A stretch of 64,000 bases of DNA from the NCBI GenBank assembly GCA_034359265.1, contig CP136896.1:14787501-14851500 (forward strand). The letters run 5' to 3'. Position numbers and translations under genes: made by a program. This DNA is from Canna indica (lineage: Eukaryota > Streptophyta > Magnoliopsida > Zingiberales > Cannaceae). The notes under the pieces are model-generated. The model was not told where the DNA came from. It saw only the letters and a program-made list of their open reading frames with translations, and did not search any database. Below are positions 31,762 through 42,908 of the stretch, in pieces (the stretch's first letter is position 1; each line of letters opens with the position of its first letter).

Positions 31762-33273
31762 TGTTGTGTAAAATAGCACACTAGAGGGGAGGTGAATAGT
31801 GTGTTAGACTAATTCTTTTTGCCTAATTCGATTTTAATTGTTTTCTTAAATTACTTAGGCAAGTTATAATTTGACAACTAAATGCGGAAGCGAGTAATGA
31901 AAATAAACAATGAATGCACAATGAGAGCAATGCTAACATAATTATTTATAGTGGATCGGCCCCAATGTCTACTCCACTACCTAAGCACCCCACTTAAAAT
32001 TTCTAAACTAGGTTTACTAGATTATTATTGTTTCCCTTACAATGAGGACTTTGACTCGAAGAGTTGCACTCTCGACCTAAGGCACTTCCACACCCGGAAG
32101 TCTCCGCCTTCTTACCGAGAGCACTCTTCCACCTCAACCCTAAGGGAGAAGTTAACTAATCCTAGCAAAACTAAGTTTACACAAGTGGCTTTACACTTTC
32201 ACAACAAGTTAACCACTTCCACACAAGACCTAACAACCTAGGTCTTACTCAAACTCAAATACAAATAGTTGAAGGACAAAATTAAAACAAAAACTTGTTA
32301 CAAGGAGAGGAATGACAGCTTATCACACTTAAACGCCTCTTCTTTCTGCGCCTAACCGGCTTGATGAACCCTTTGAAGGAAGGCTCTTTTGACAACAAGG
32401 GATCAAGACTTAGGCTGATGAACCTTAATGCTTTGAAGGTTGAAGGATGCTATTGAATCACTCTTTGAAGCTTTTTTTATCCAAAAAAAATCTGAGAGAA
32501 GTTGGACAAAAGAGGTTAGAAGAGGGTATTTATAATCCCAGCTGAAACAGGGCATCAACGGGCATAAATTTAACCGTTATAGACGCCCGGTCGATGGTCC
32601 GGTCGATCGACCGCTGGCTTACTACGAGATTTTTACACTGATCGGTCGACCGACGGGTCGATCGGTTGACGCAAAACTATCGATCTCCAATCCGATCGAC
32701 CGAAGCCAGCTATTACACGACATTCGGTCGACCGACAGGTCAACCGACTGTCGTGAGCTTTGGCGATCCTGAATCTGGTCGACCAATCGATCGATCGAAT
32801 CAGTGATGCCAAGATCTACGACTCGCGCTTTGCCATCCGATCGACCGATGAGCGTTCTGCCATTTTTTGGCTTCGGTCGGTCGATCGATCGATTGACCGA
32901 CACAGCCTTTTGCGGCTACTGCCTCTTTTGCGCATCATTTGGTCGACTGGATTGGCTGCTGCCACTACTTAACACCATTCGGTCGACCGTCCGATCGATC
33001 GAACCAGAGCTGAAAAATTTTATATTGGCTTTCTCATTTCGCGCTTGGTTTTCCGGCTTCGTTCTTCAACTTGCTTTACCTTTAGAGGATTCTCCATGCT
33101 ATCAAAAATATTTTTGATGCACGCATTGATCTGTTTGTTATCATCAATCGATCATGACGTATCTTTCATCGATCCTGCAATTTTTATACTTCAAGCACTT
33201 GTTAAATAGGTTTGTTATCATCAAAAAAATCATGAGGAGAATAAAGCATGAAGGAGGAACCCTTCAGCTAACA
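31762..33273 (-). repeat. 5' LTR, copia family A, minus
   Basis: 1,512 bp; on the minus strand begins TGTTAGCTGAAGG at 33,273. The TATA box is at 32,527-32,534 (minus). The palindrome-rich U3 block spans about 32,585-33,010 and includes TCGGTCGACCGACAGGTCAA and CGATCGATCGAT-like runs. Confidence 0.9.
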
Positions 33274-35542
33274 GGGTGAGTTCACAAGAACTCAGTGAGT
33301 CGATCGAACCGAGCCCCCGTTCAGCCAAATCATACGATAAATAAGAAGAAAATATAAGGAGCATAAATTTATCAATAACCAAGTAAATGTAACAGATTCC
33401 TGCATACATGCAATGCCAATGTCATCAATAATATAGTGAGCATAAAGTAACAATCACACGGGTCGGTCGCAAGGATGACCCTCTAGCGAGCTTCCCACCC
33501 TGGGCCTTCTGAGCTAGGATGATTGACTAGCCTCAGTGCCCCATATGGTTGGGAATATCCCTCCAACCAATGCCACTCTGGGTCGGACGTCAATGTGGTT
33601 CTCTGACGAGCTTTTCAACCCATAAATCATACTCGCCGAGTCAGGCATTAGCTTAGCATACTAATGCGCTTCTCAGCCCGACCATCCATCAATTACAAGC
33701 ACAATCATGATAAGATGAAATCATGTATGTGTGCTCACAAATAAGTTAACTCGAGTGGTTGTGGCATTCTGCCAAACACTTCGGGTGCGCTTGTAGACAC
33801 ACCCAACACGGCCCTCCCTCGGGCCACACACCACACCACCCTAAACCAAGCCAAACAATTTCCATATTTGACGAACTTAGCAAAATCAATAATATTTGGA
33901 AAATTTTACCATACACTTCATAATGGGGTATTTCGCCGAACACTTGGCGGACAACTCTAACTATACCCAACCAAGACCAATGGCAGCCCTTCCAAGGGCA
34001 CAACCCGACCTACGACGCCAAAGTATAAATCAGTAACAGAAATAACCCATAAATTTCAATGAACAAAAATTTCAAGCTTGAAAGCAAGCTTGAAATTTCA
34101 GCCAATCTGAAATTTCAACAAACTTGAAATTTTTGCAATCATTCCATCATCAAGTATTCGTCTATAAATCCCTCATCTCAAACACGAGGCGAGCGCCTAA
34201 AGATCAGAATCATTTAAATAATAATCAATAACAAATTTGGCTTTAACAGTACATCACTTTCAACCTGGAAATTTCAGCAATTAATACCAAAATCCAACTA
34301 CGATCACCCTGATTTTAGCCCGATATTTTCAGCATGTCTCTACCCGATTTCAGCCCCGCAATACCTTGAATCGAACGGGTCATAAGAGTCTACAAATCAG
34401 GTATAAATCAGTAATCTATCAGCCATGAACACCTCTAAGATTCTAACCAAAACATCGCACAACCTACTCGAAATTTCAGCATAAGTCGATCCAAGAAACC
34501 GGCCTTCCGTCCTCTCAATCGACACGATACAAACATCATCAACTCAGCAATTGAGCGGCTCTAAACGCCTAGAGATTTCTAGCCACAAGGGCACTAACCC
34601 AAGTAAACATTTTTAGAATTTAACAGTAGCGTAGCAAGCTGAAATGTCCATTGATGCACTAGAAGCATCAGGCTAAAATTTCCAGCAACTCGCTTGATGC
34701 TTCAGACTAAAATTTTTTAGCAATAATTATTGATTCCTCGACACTCAAAATGAAGGAAAGGTTCGACAAAAGTCCTACACTAGCCCTAGGGTTCATGGCC
34801 AAACAAATCAGCCCTCAAAATAGCCCCGATCACGACTATATTTCCTCGATAACGCCAACCCCAAAAAATTCTAGAATACATCAACTAAACCCCCCCAGAA
34901 TTCTGGCCACAACAGGTCCTACAACCAGCCATAACATCATCCACTACTGCCCTAATCAACCGAATACTTTAGGAGACACACCCTCCGAAGAAACCTCGAA
35001 TTTTCGGATCAAAACTCATCAAAAATAGTTACTTCAGAAGAAATTTCAGAATCCACCTCTTCTACACATGCTTGGTTATATCTAATGGGAAATCGGCCTT
35101 AACCACTCACCTTGGGATGATGCTCTCGAGAAGGAGAACTCCGGCGAGCAAGCATAATGATGTCTTCCACGACGATCACCTGACTTCACCTCCCTTGAGT
35201 ATTATGCTCCCCCTCTCTTATCTTGGGATGTGTGCGGCTCCTCTCCTGGAGTCGTTCGATCAACCCCCCTTTCTCTCCTTTTTTACTTAAAGTCGAAATG
35301 AAAAATATGCCCCCGATGTTGACTAGACTTAAGTTGGCCCTCAATCTCAATCGAACCACATCCTAAAAGACTCCTTGGACCCAACTCCCAACATCAAATT
35401 CCTACTAGATTAATATAAATTTTCCATGCATAAGGGTCACACCTTCAATCGCGACCTCCAGCAATTCACTCGACCCGCTCCGACGTGCATCTCAAGTTTC
35501 TCACTGAAATTCAAATTTAATTAAATCAGCGCGAGTATTACA
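33274..35542 (-). mobile_element. Probable Ty3/gypsy LTR, minus, right end intact
   Basis: On the minus strand it starts TGTAATACTCGCGC at 35,542, the TGTAATACnC start common in plant gypsy LTRs. It runs to ACTCACTGAGTTCTTGTGAA at about 33,300, a motif type found near the 3' part of such LTRs, where it is cut by the copia LTR. It may be the 5' LTR of the gypsy element whose gag starts at 30,775. Repeated GCCCGACCC / AGCTTCCCACCC segments lie at 33,450-33,700. Open frames in it have no family features. Confidence 0.55.
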
Positions 35543-36060
35543 TCAAACATTTAATGTTGATTGTAATTAAAAAGCTGAACCTGATGTTGTCGGAGTAAGA
35601 AATTGTTTTTTAAACCATTAAAAATATTTGTTTAACTTTTTTTTCTCTTTTATTGTAATTAATTTTTTTTTTGACAAATAAAATAGTTAGGGTCACATTG
35701 TGGTCAACAAATGTTCAAAACTTCGACTAGTCTTTAGAAAAGTATGACAAGGACCATTCATGATATTTTTAACAGGATTAGTTGTCAACAATTTCTTAAG
35801 TAATATTTTAATTGTTTCTTATTTCATAAAAGATATATTTGTTAAAATTTATAGTCTTTACATTTTTTTCTAATTGATTTTTATTCTAAAAAAGACATAT
35901 CTTTCAACAATTAGTTCAACAAAGAATTATATTAAATTTGAAGACGTTGAAAACATCACGGGCATACTAAGGTAAGAAATACAAAACTTTTTTTATACGT
36001 GAACATTTGATACAAATTAATTTCCAATTATATTGCTTCTAACATGAATATTAAAATTTT
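35543..36060. other. AT-rich non-coding stretch
   Basis: No gene or recognisable repeat is seen; it leads up to the MITE insertion site. Confidence 0.5.
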
Positions 36061-36604
36061 GGGTAATTATCTAAATATATCTACTTTGTCTCATTTGTGG
36101 CTAATTCTAAAATATTACCAAATTGTATTTCGAACTTTAATATTTGTCTCAATTACATCCTCCTGTCAACTCTCCGTCAACAGCATCATTAAGGCAATGA
36201 CGTGGCGCTCTAATGTGGATTAAAATAATAATTTTTTATTTAAAAAATATAAAAATCATATCAATTTATATTAAATAGTATAAAATATTATTTTATATTT
36301 TATCTCTCCATGTTCACTCCCGACATGGCTCGGAGTGATTTTTAATATAAAATCAAAAAAATATTATTTTATATTATTTAATATAAATTAAAGTGAATTT
36401 TTATATTTTTTTTAAATAAAAAAATATTATTTTAATCCATGTCAGAGTGTCACGTCATCGCCTTAACGGTGCTGCTGACGGAGAGTTGGTGGGAGGATAT
36501 AATTGAGACAAATATCAAAGTTCGGGATATAATTTGATAATATTTTAAAATTAATTAGAAATGAGACGAAGTCCATAGTTTAAGATATATTTAGGTAATT
36601 ATCC
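36061..36604. mobile_element. Mutator-type MITE with long terminal inverted repeats
   Basis: A perfect 9-bp duplication TAAAATTTT (36,052-36,060 and 36,605-36,613) flanks a 544-bp element. Its ends are inverted repeats of about 180-200 bp, starting GGGTAATTATCTAAAT on the left and GGATAATTACCTAAAT from the right. Corresponding internal stretches include CTCTCCGTCA and GACGTG on both arms. The core is AT-rich, with a small GC-containing loop near 36,310-36,330. The 9-bp duplication and long inverted ends point to Mutator-like elements; no coding sequence is present. Confidence 0.9.
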
Positions 36605-36613
36605 TAAAATTTT

Positions 36614-37160
36614 CTTAGTTGAAGTTTCGACCATCTAATGGTTAATGATTCGATGGTAAAAAAAAAATTCAAAGCCAAAAATCAATAGTAATGTATTCAG
36701 AAAAAGACTTCATGAAATAATTCACTCTAACCATGATTCCAAGTAAAACATCCACGTATTTTTATCAAATAAATTTTTTACATGTATAAATTCTTTATAT
36801 TTGTCATGTATTCAATTAATTACGTGATTAAAGTACATTCCTTTTAATTAATGACAACCGCGTTGCATTGGTATCTTGCATTTAGAATATATTCATATTA
36901 ACGATTCATTATAAGATATTCCATTAACCCACATTCACTATATATTAGTAATAAGTATATAAAAAAAGAATATAGAAGACCATTAAATATTGCCCCTAGG
37001 AGGTTGGCATGGATGATAAGGGTAAAACAACAACAAAACTTAGCCACACTTCAAAGTAAGCCGACAGTGATACAACAAGATGTAAATTTAGTCAAATATA
37101 TAAAAAAATTTAACTTTATAGTTCCTGAAAATCTAAATATCTAAAACTATCTGCCTTATC
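36614..37160. other. AT-rich non-coding stretch
   Basis: No gene is seen. The right edge contains AACTATCTGCCTTATCTA, a possible LINE target-site duplication copy. Confidence 0.5.
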
Positions 37161-37186
37161 TAAATATCTAACACAGTTTGAAAAAG

Positions 37187-38962
37187 ATGGCACGTCCTCT
37201 CCCTCCCCCCTCTCCTTCTCCCTCCACCTTCCCTTCATCCTCTCCCATTCCCCCCTCCCTTCCCTCGTCGGAGGACTCAGGCTCGACCCTGGTCCATCGC
37301 CGACGTGATACAGTCGTTCACGTTCGCCTCGTTGATATGCCTCAGCCTTCTTCTGCCTGCTGGTCTTCTTTTGGGGTGTCTTTTGTAGACATTGTGCGTG
37401 TCGGAAAACCTCTATCATCTTGCGCTTCCAAAAGTTGCCCAAACGACGTTGCATCCTCCTCAGCAGGTCATGTTGTCGTGCACCTACCTACTACTGCTGA
37501 TATATATCATCTCCTCTTTGCGTCGCCAGGGTCGATGCTTCTGCTGCCTGGGTTATGGTCATCTGGCAGCTCACTGCCATTCTGCACCTCGCTGTTTTTT
37601 ATGCCGCCACTCGGGTCATAAAAGCAGGCACTGTGCCTCCTTTGTCCGGCGCATGTCTTCTGCTTCCGCCCTTCCATTCTCTGCCACTGCCATTTCCGAG
37701 TGGAGTTCCTTGCAGCATGGCACCAACTATATTATCAGGTTCCTTTGGATTCTCCTTCGTAGGATCGCTCGGACAGTCATGGAGCTACTCCTGACGGCGC
37801 TGGTCCGGCTCCGGCATTTTCGAAAGCACCGTCTGGGTTTCTTGTTGATGATCATTCCCTACTCGCATGGCTTCTGGGAGAGGTCACGTGACCTGGTTCT
37901 CCTTCCCCCCGCTCTGCCGGCCCTTGCCGGGGTCCGGAGCTCGGGGGCGGTCGCCGATGAGGTTGTCGTTGCTGTTGCTTCTGTTTTGGACATTGTCGGC
38001 ATTTCCCGAGCTTCTGGCTTATCGTCGGGGAAGGAAACCACCTTTGACTCGTCTCTTGGCTCGTGGTAGGGAAGCCACTATTTTGTCGCGTATGGGAACC
38101 AATGGGATGCAGTGCTTTCGGAGGTGCGCTGGGACTGGTTGATGACGTGGCGCTTGGTTCACTCGGGTGAGTCTGTGAATGGTATCAGCTTTGCGCAGCT
38201 GTTAATGACTTCATCAAGTGGGCCCCACGACAACTTCGGCCTCGCATTCATGTGTTTTGTCTTGTTCTTGCACGGATGGTTCAATGCGGAGCTTGGGGCT
38301 GACGTGGTTCCTAGCGGGTCCGAGTTGGACTCGAGCTGGCCACGATTCCTCAATTTTGGCCAGGCGGGCCAATGGGCTCTTTTATCGTGGTGCGGGCCCA
38401 TCTATTGGGCTTGGTGGTGCCATGGATCTCCCGATGTTTGTCGAATCTGCATGGTATTCTTTCCAGGCTGAAACCCGCTATCCTCACCAATTCGAGTCTG
38501 TACATCTCAGACCTATTTCTATCCTTAGGCCTTGCTCTGGAACATCGACTTGGGGCTTCTCAGGCCTCTGATGCAGAACTTGTGGCGGGCCGAGCTACTA
38601 CGGCTTCTATGACTGACTATCTACCGGGGTCGAAGGCTTGTATGCGGGCTCCTACTCCAATTGCTAATGTTGCTCTGAGTGCCAATCGTGCTAGGACTGG
38701 ATACAGCCGGACGAATGGGCTTATGAGAAGAAGTGCCAGCTTGCGCAATCGAAGCCCAAGGAACATTGGAGCTAGGGTCGAAAATCGCAAAGTGGCTCGA
38801 TTCAGTAGCTCTCCCCTTGATGTTGGTCAGTTCGATCCGATTTCTTCAGATATTTATGGATCATGGGTCGGAGGATTCCTTGGCTTGGTCGCGGATAGAC
38901 TGGATTATGAGGTTCTCAATCGTATAAAGAAGATGGGATTCAGTTGCTTGGGAGATGCTTAG
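37187..38962 (+). pseudogene. LINE ORF1 (nucleic-acid-binding protein)
   Basis: The start is likely ATG at 37,187 (MARPLPPPSPSPSTFPSSSP), proline/serine-rich. A frameshift near 37,400 moves to a frame holding two zinc knuckles in series: CFCCLGYGHLAAHC and CFLCRHSGHKSRHC (37,532-37,640). Such tandem CCHC motifs are usual in plant L1 ORF1 proteins, which coat the element RNA. Later pieces lie in other frames up to about 38,962. The protein is not functional. Confidence 0.75.
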
Positions 38963-39072
38963 ATTGTGCTGCATGAGGTGGCGGCGACCTGATGTTGGGC
39001 CAAGCGCGTGGTTGTTGCTCTGTTTAGGGTTGTTGTGATTTTTCATTTATTACGATTTCGCTAAACTTTAAT

Positions 39073-39875
39073 GCTTTGTTCTGGAATGTTTGGGAGTTAA
39101 ACCGTTTATCCAAACGTTATATGGTGAAGCAAACCATCCGAGACTTAAATATCAGTGTTCTTTTTCTATATGAAACAAAATTGGCACAGATCTCACGCAA
39201 GGTTATTAAACAACTATCAGGATTTAGAATCTTGAGCGATGATTGTTACCATTATATTGAGGCGGAGTGGTACTCTGTAGGTATTATTGGCATTTAGAAC
39301 CCTTCCATATGGTCTCGTATCTCAGTTGCAACTGGATCATTCTTTATCAGTGTTTCCCTTATGCATCTGCAGTATAATCAACTTCTCACCTTGGTGGGTG
39401 TTTATGGACCTCCATCGCATGATAGAAGAGCCGATTTCTTTCATGAGTTAAATTCTCTTCTGCTCGACTCTTCGGTTCCTTCAATCATTGGGGGGATTTT
39501 AATATGATCAAGAATGTTTCTGAAAGGAAGTACTGCATAGGTCATGGTGGAGACTCCAGAATATTCTCACAGCTCATTATAGATATGGACCTTCTCGATC
39601 TACCAATTTTGGGTGTTGATTTTACGTGGTCTAATAATCAGGTCCTTCCGGCACTTGCCAAGTTGGATCGTATATTGATAAATTCACGGGCTTCTACTCT
39701 TCTTCCTAGCATGATGGTTTTTGGACTCTCGAGGAAGCTTTCATACCACAATGCCCTTGTCTTCTGCACTCGCCCTACCTCCTCTGGTGGGGAGGCCTTT
39801 CAGAATGGAGATACATTGACTCCATCTTCTGGACTTTCGGGAGATTATTACCCAAGGTCTGATTCGGGTTCTTGA
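39073..39875 (+). pseudogene. LINE ORF2 endonuclease domain
   Basis: The frame gives FWNVWELNRLSKRYMVKQTI, YETKLA (catalytic Glu of exonuclease-endonuclease-phosphatase fold), GVYGPPSHDRR, DFTWSNNQ and LDRILINS, the ordered motifs of L1 endonuclease. The usual SDH near the end reads SYHNALV, losing a key Asp. Stops at 39,296 and frameshifts near 39,495 occur. It is paralogous to the better copy at 54,910-55,723. Confidence 0.82.
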
Positions 39876-40329
39876 TCATTCGCATTAACACGATACAATT
39901 ATTTCGACTTGGATTTCTGCTTGGAGAAAATTACGTCCTTCAATTCAAGGCTGGTGCAAGATCAAAGAACGGAACTCAAATCGATCAAGGAAAGAGCTCG
40001 AGGGAAAAATTAATGCACTTTCTTCTCAGGAGGATAACTTGGACCTTTTTTGAAGGAAGTTTCTACCTTTCGCCAGCTTAAATATGAGCTTGATAAACTT
40101 TACTTGGCCAAGGACCTTCATTGGAGACAGAGAGCCAAGAAGAGATGGCTGAAGGAGGAAGACCGAAATACAAGATATTTCCATCTATGCGCAACGATTA
40201 GAAGGAATATGAACTAGATTTCAAATATTAATGTGAACTCTGCTATTGTATCAGATCAGGCACAAATTCCAAGCTCTTTTCGAATTACTGCATCCATCTT
40301 TTAGGATCCTTCAGGCAGCCCCTCCTCAG

Positions 40330-42060
40330 AGTTGACTGGCTTGAGCTCTATAACCCTGATGGTCTCTCTGGACGAGATTAAGGGGAGTATTTTCCAACTC
40401 AAAAACCACAAATACTATGGGCCAAATGGCATTCAGAACGAGTTCTTCAAAACGTATTGGAATGAATTAGGCTCTACTTTGACGAGTATGCTCAATGGTA
40501 TTCTTGATCAGCCTTAACACCTTAAGAGAATCAACAATGCATTTATTGTCCTTATCCCGAAAAAATGTGGGGCAAGCCGCTTGGAGGACTTTAGGTCTAT
40601 CAGTTTGGAAGGTAGCCTTGTTAAAATCTTTTCAAAATTACTTGCTAATAGATTGGCTATTTTGATGCCTTCCCTCATAGACAATACACAAGGAGTATTT
40701 ACTGTAGGCAGAAGCAGGCTTGATTGTTATATGACAGTCAATGAGACCCTGTGGTCATGGAAGGTAAGGCATGACAATTTTTGCTTGATCAAAGTCGACT
40801 TCGAAAAGGTGTTTGACTCTATCAACCACGATTTTCTTTTTGAGCTATTGGAGGCTCGAGGTTTCCCTCAAGAATGGATTGCTTTCATTACTCACTTGGT
40901 ATCTACGACCTCCTCTTCAATTATCATCAATGGAGTCATAGGAAAATCTTCTAGACACAAAAGGGGGTTGAGGCAAGGCAACCCACTCTCACCCTTACTC
41001 ATCAACCTAGTTATGGACGCCCTTTCCAAGCTTATCCAAAGAGCTTGCCGCTTGGGTTTTGAATGGGGCTCTTTCAGACATTCTACCAGGAGGAATCAGT
41101 CACATATCCTTTGCAGTGATCTTGTGGTATTTTGTGAGGCTTCAAATGTGGCCATTTCTAATTTTAGATTGCTCATGAAATGCTTTGCACTGAGTACAGA
41201 TTTGAAAATCAATACTTCCAAGGCCAGATTGATTCACTTGGCTGACAACTTCCCCTCTACTGCTGGCCCAATTTTGGCAATATTTTGAGTTGTGTGGTTC
41301 TTGGCTATGAAAACTTTGCCATTATTCTAACCATATCTGGGTTGATATCTTGAATTCTCAGTTGAGGGACCCATTTCATCCGACATTCCTAAGAAACAGA
41401 CTTTCTTTTGTGTGGAGAGGCATCTTCAAAGGTCTGCAGCAGGTCAATGCTTCTATCTCCTATGACGTGGATGACGGTTCTTGTATTAGATTATGGCTTG
41501 ACCCATGATTTAATGGACAGACCTTGGTAGACAAATTTCTAGACCTATTTTTGTTAATAGAGAATTCATTGGTAGCCATTGCTGAAGCTAAAGACTTGGA
41601 TAATGACAATAAAATCAGGGGCTAGAATATTTGGTTCACTAATCAAGTTCCCTTGGGGTGAAATTCTGAACTCGCTAACCGTTCCTTGAATGCTTAGGTC
41701 CGGACACCTTCCGATGGAAATGGACCTCCAACGGTATCTTCTCTGCCAATTCCTATTACCGCACTCTGTCTTACCGTGGGGTCATTGATCTAGTAGCACA
41801 ATGCATTTGGGACGAGCGCTTTCCAGAATCAATCTCTATTTTCTTCTGGCTTGCTATGAAATGTTGTCTGTTGACCAAAGATAGACTTCAAAAATGGAAT
41901 GTGCAAGTTGATCCAAAATGTGTGCTCTGCCAAATAGATGATGAGACTCACAAATCACAATCATCTCCTTGGTGCATGTCCTTATACAGTCTTGGGGTGG
42001 AGGAAAATGCTAGATTTATGTCACCTTCCCTTCTTCAACATTAACTTCAAGCCTTGGAGA
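40330..42060 (+). pseudogene. LINE ORF2 reverse transcriptase and C-terminal part
   Basis: RT motifs are seen in order: DFRSISLEGSLVKIFSKLLA (40,580), CLIKVDFEKVFDSINHDFLF with catalytic Asp (40,785), HKRGLRQGNPLSPLLINLVM (40,952). The F-A-D-D box is degraded (ILCSDLVVFCEAS at 41,107). After 41,288 only fragments remain, such as FFWLAMKCCLLTKDRLQKWN and CVLCQIDDETH (41,840-41,950), the zinc-binding RT-associated domain. Frame breaks are frequent. Confidence 0.83.
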
Positions 42061-42290
42061 CGTATCAACATCGAGAAGTTATCCGAGTCTACCAAGTAGA
42101 AATTGGGGGCGGTAATGATATGGAAATCAATCATATGAAGGGAGAGAAACAATCGTATATTCAATAACGAGAAAAAATTATTGATTGAGCTCGCTCTAGA
42201 AGGAGCAAATCTTTGGGCCCTTTGTAACTCTACTTATATCTACCACCTCTAATGATTAATACAAATCTTCTTATTCATAAAAAAACTATT

Positions 42291-42908
42291 CTACTTATCT
42301 TAGATGCCAAAAAAATGCTCAAGAACTTGCTATTCAATGTTTTCAACTTTTTTGTTTGAATATCATTTTATTTGATATTCGGAAGACTTGATTGATTAAT
42401 TTTTTGTTTGTACAATGCTTTCAACTTTTTTGTTTGAATATCATTTTTTTAATTATGTTATTTGTTTACTATTAAAAATGTATGTAGTTAATTATTATTT
42501 TATTTTTTTTTGAGATTGATTTTTTCATGAAAGGATTACTAATATTGTTTATCATATATTTATTTACTTTTAATTTAGTTCTTTTTTTCCTTGACATTTC
42601 ATGTCTTATTATATTATTTTAAAAAAAATTCTACTTTACTGTAGTACGTACTTCATACAATTTCCTTGCAACCAAGTTCAATGTGTAATGTTCAACATAA
42701 TGGCGGACATCATTCTTTTGGCATTAGAAGCACCGATATCAGACATCCCACAATTTGTCAAATTACAACTCTGAAAGAGGTAGTCACTAGAGCACTAGTA
42801 AAAAGTTTTACAAGTATTGAACAGTGTCAAGTATATTAGTTCTCATTTTGAGCACAATCAAGAACCACAGTTTGGTTTCATGTAAAGTTTGCAATGGGAA
42901 TGAGAAAG
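42291..42908. other. AT-rich 3' flank of host gene
   Basis: Contains T-rich tracts and a duplicated segment (TTTTCAACTTTTTTGTTTGA, about 42,340 and 42,420). The 3' untranslated end of the minus-strand gene should be here; a minus-strand AATAAA is present near 42,559 but cannot be confirmed as the polyadenylation signal. Confidence 0.45.

Larger units (their letters stand above)
30776..33273 (-). mobile_element. Truncated copia family A element (LTR plus gag)
   Basis: Reading minus, a 5' LTR (33,273-31,762), a primer-binding site and gag (31,693-30,803) are followed by an abrupt change at about 30,775 to gypsy sequence. Everything after gag is missing. It is the same family as 14,179-17,156 but less damaged in gag. 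Confidence 0.9.
37161..42290 (+). mobile_element. L1-type LINE, decayed
   Basis: ORF1 with zinc knuckles (37,186-38,960) is followed by ORF2 with endonuclease (39,070-39,870), reverse transcriptase (40,330-41,288) and a zinc-binding C terminus (to about 42,060). A short A-run lies near 42,284. AACTATCTGCCTTATCTA near 37,148 and AACTATTCTACTTATCTT near 42,290 may be an imperfect target-site duplication, which would set both ends. Many stops and frameshifts show it is inactive. Confidence 0.85.

Noticed and set aside
33746..34003. Trp/Cys-rich minus-strand frame as a secreted peptide gene
   Set aside because: No convincing signal peptide or start context; lies in a probable gypsy LTR.
37859..38401. 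Several overlapping frames in the LINE ORF1 area as independent genes
   Set aside because: They are GC-rich alternative frames of the decayed ORF1; only the zinc-knuckle frame has recognisable motifs.
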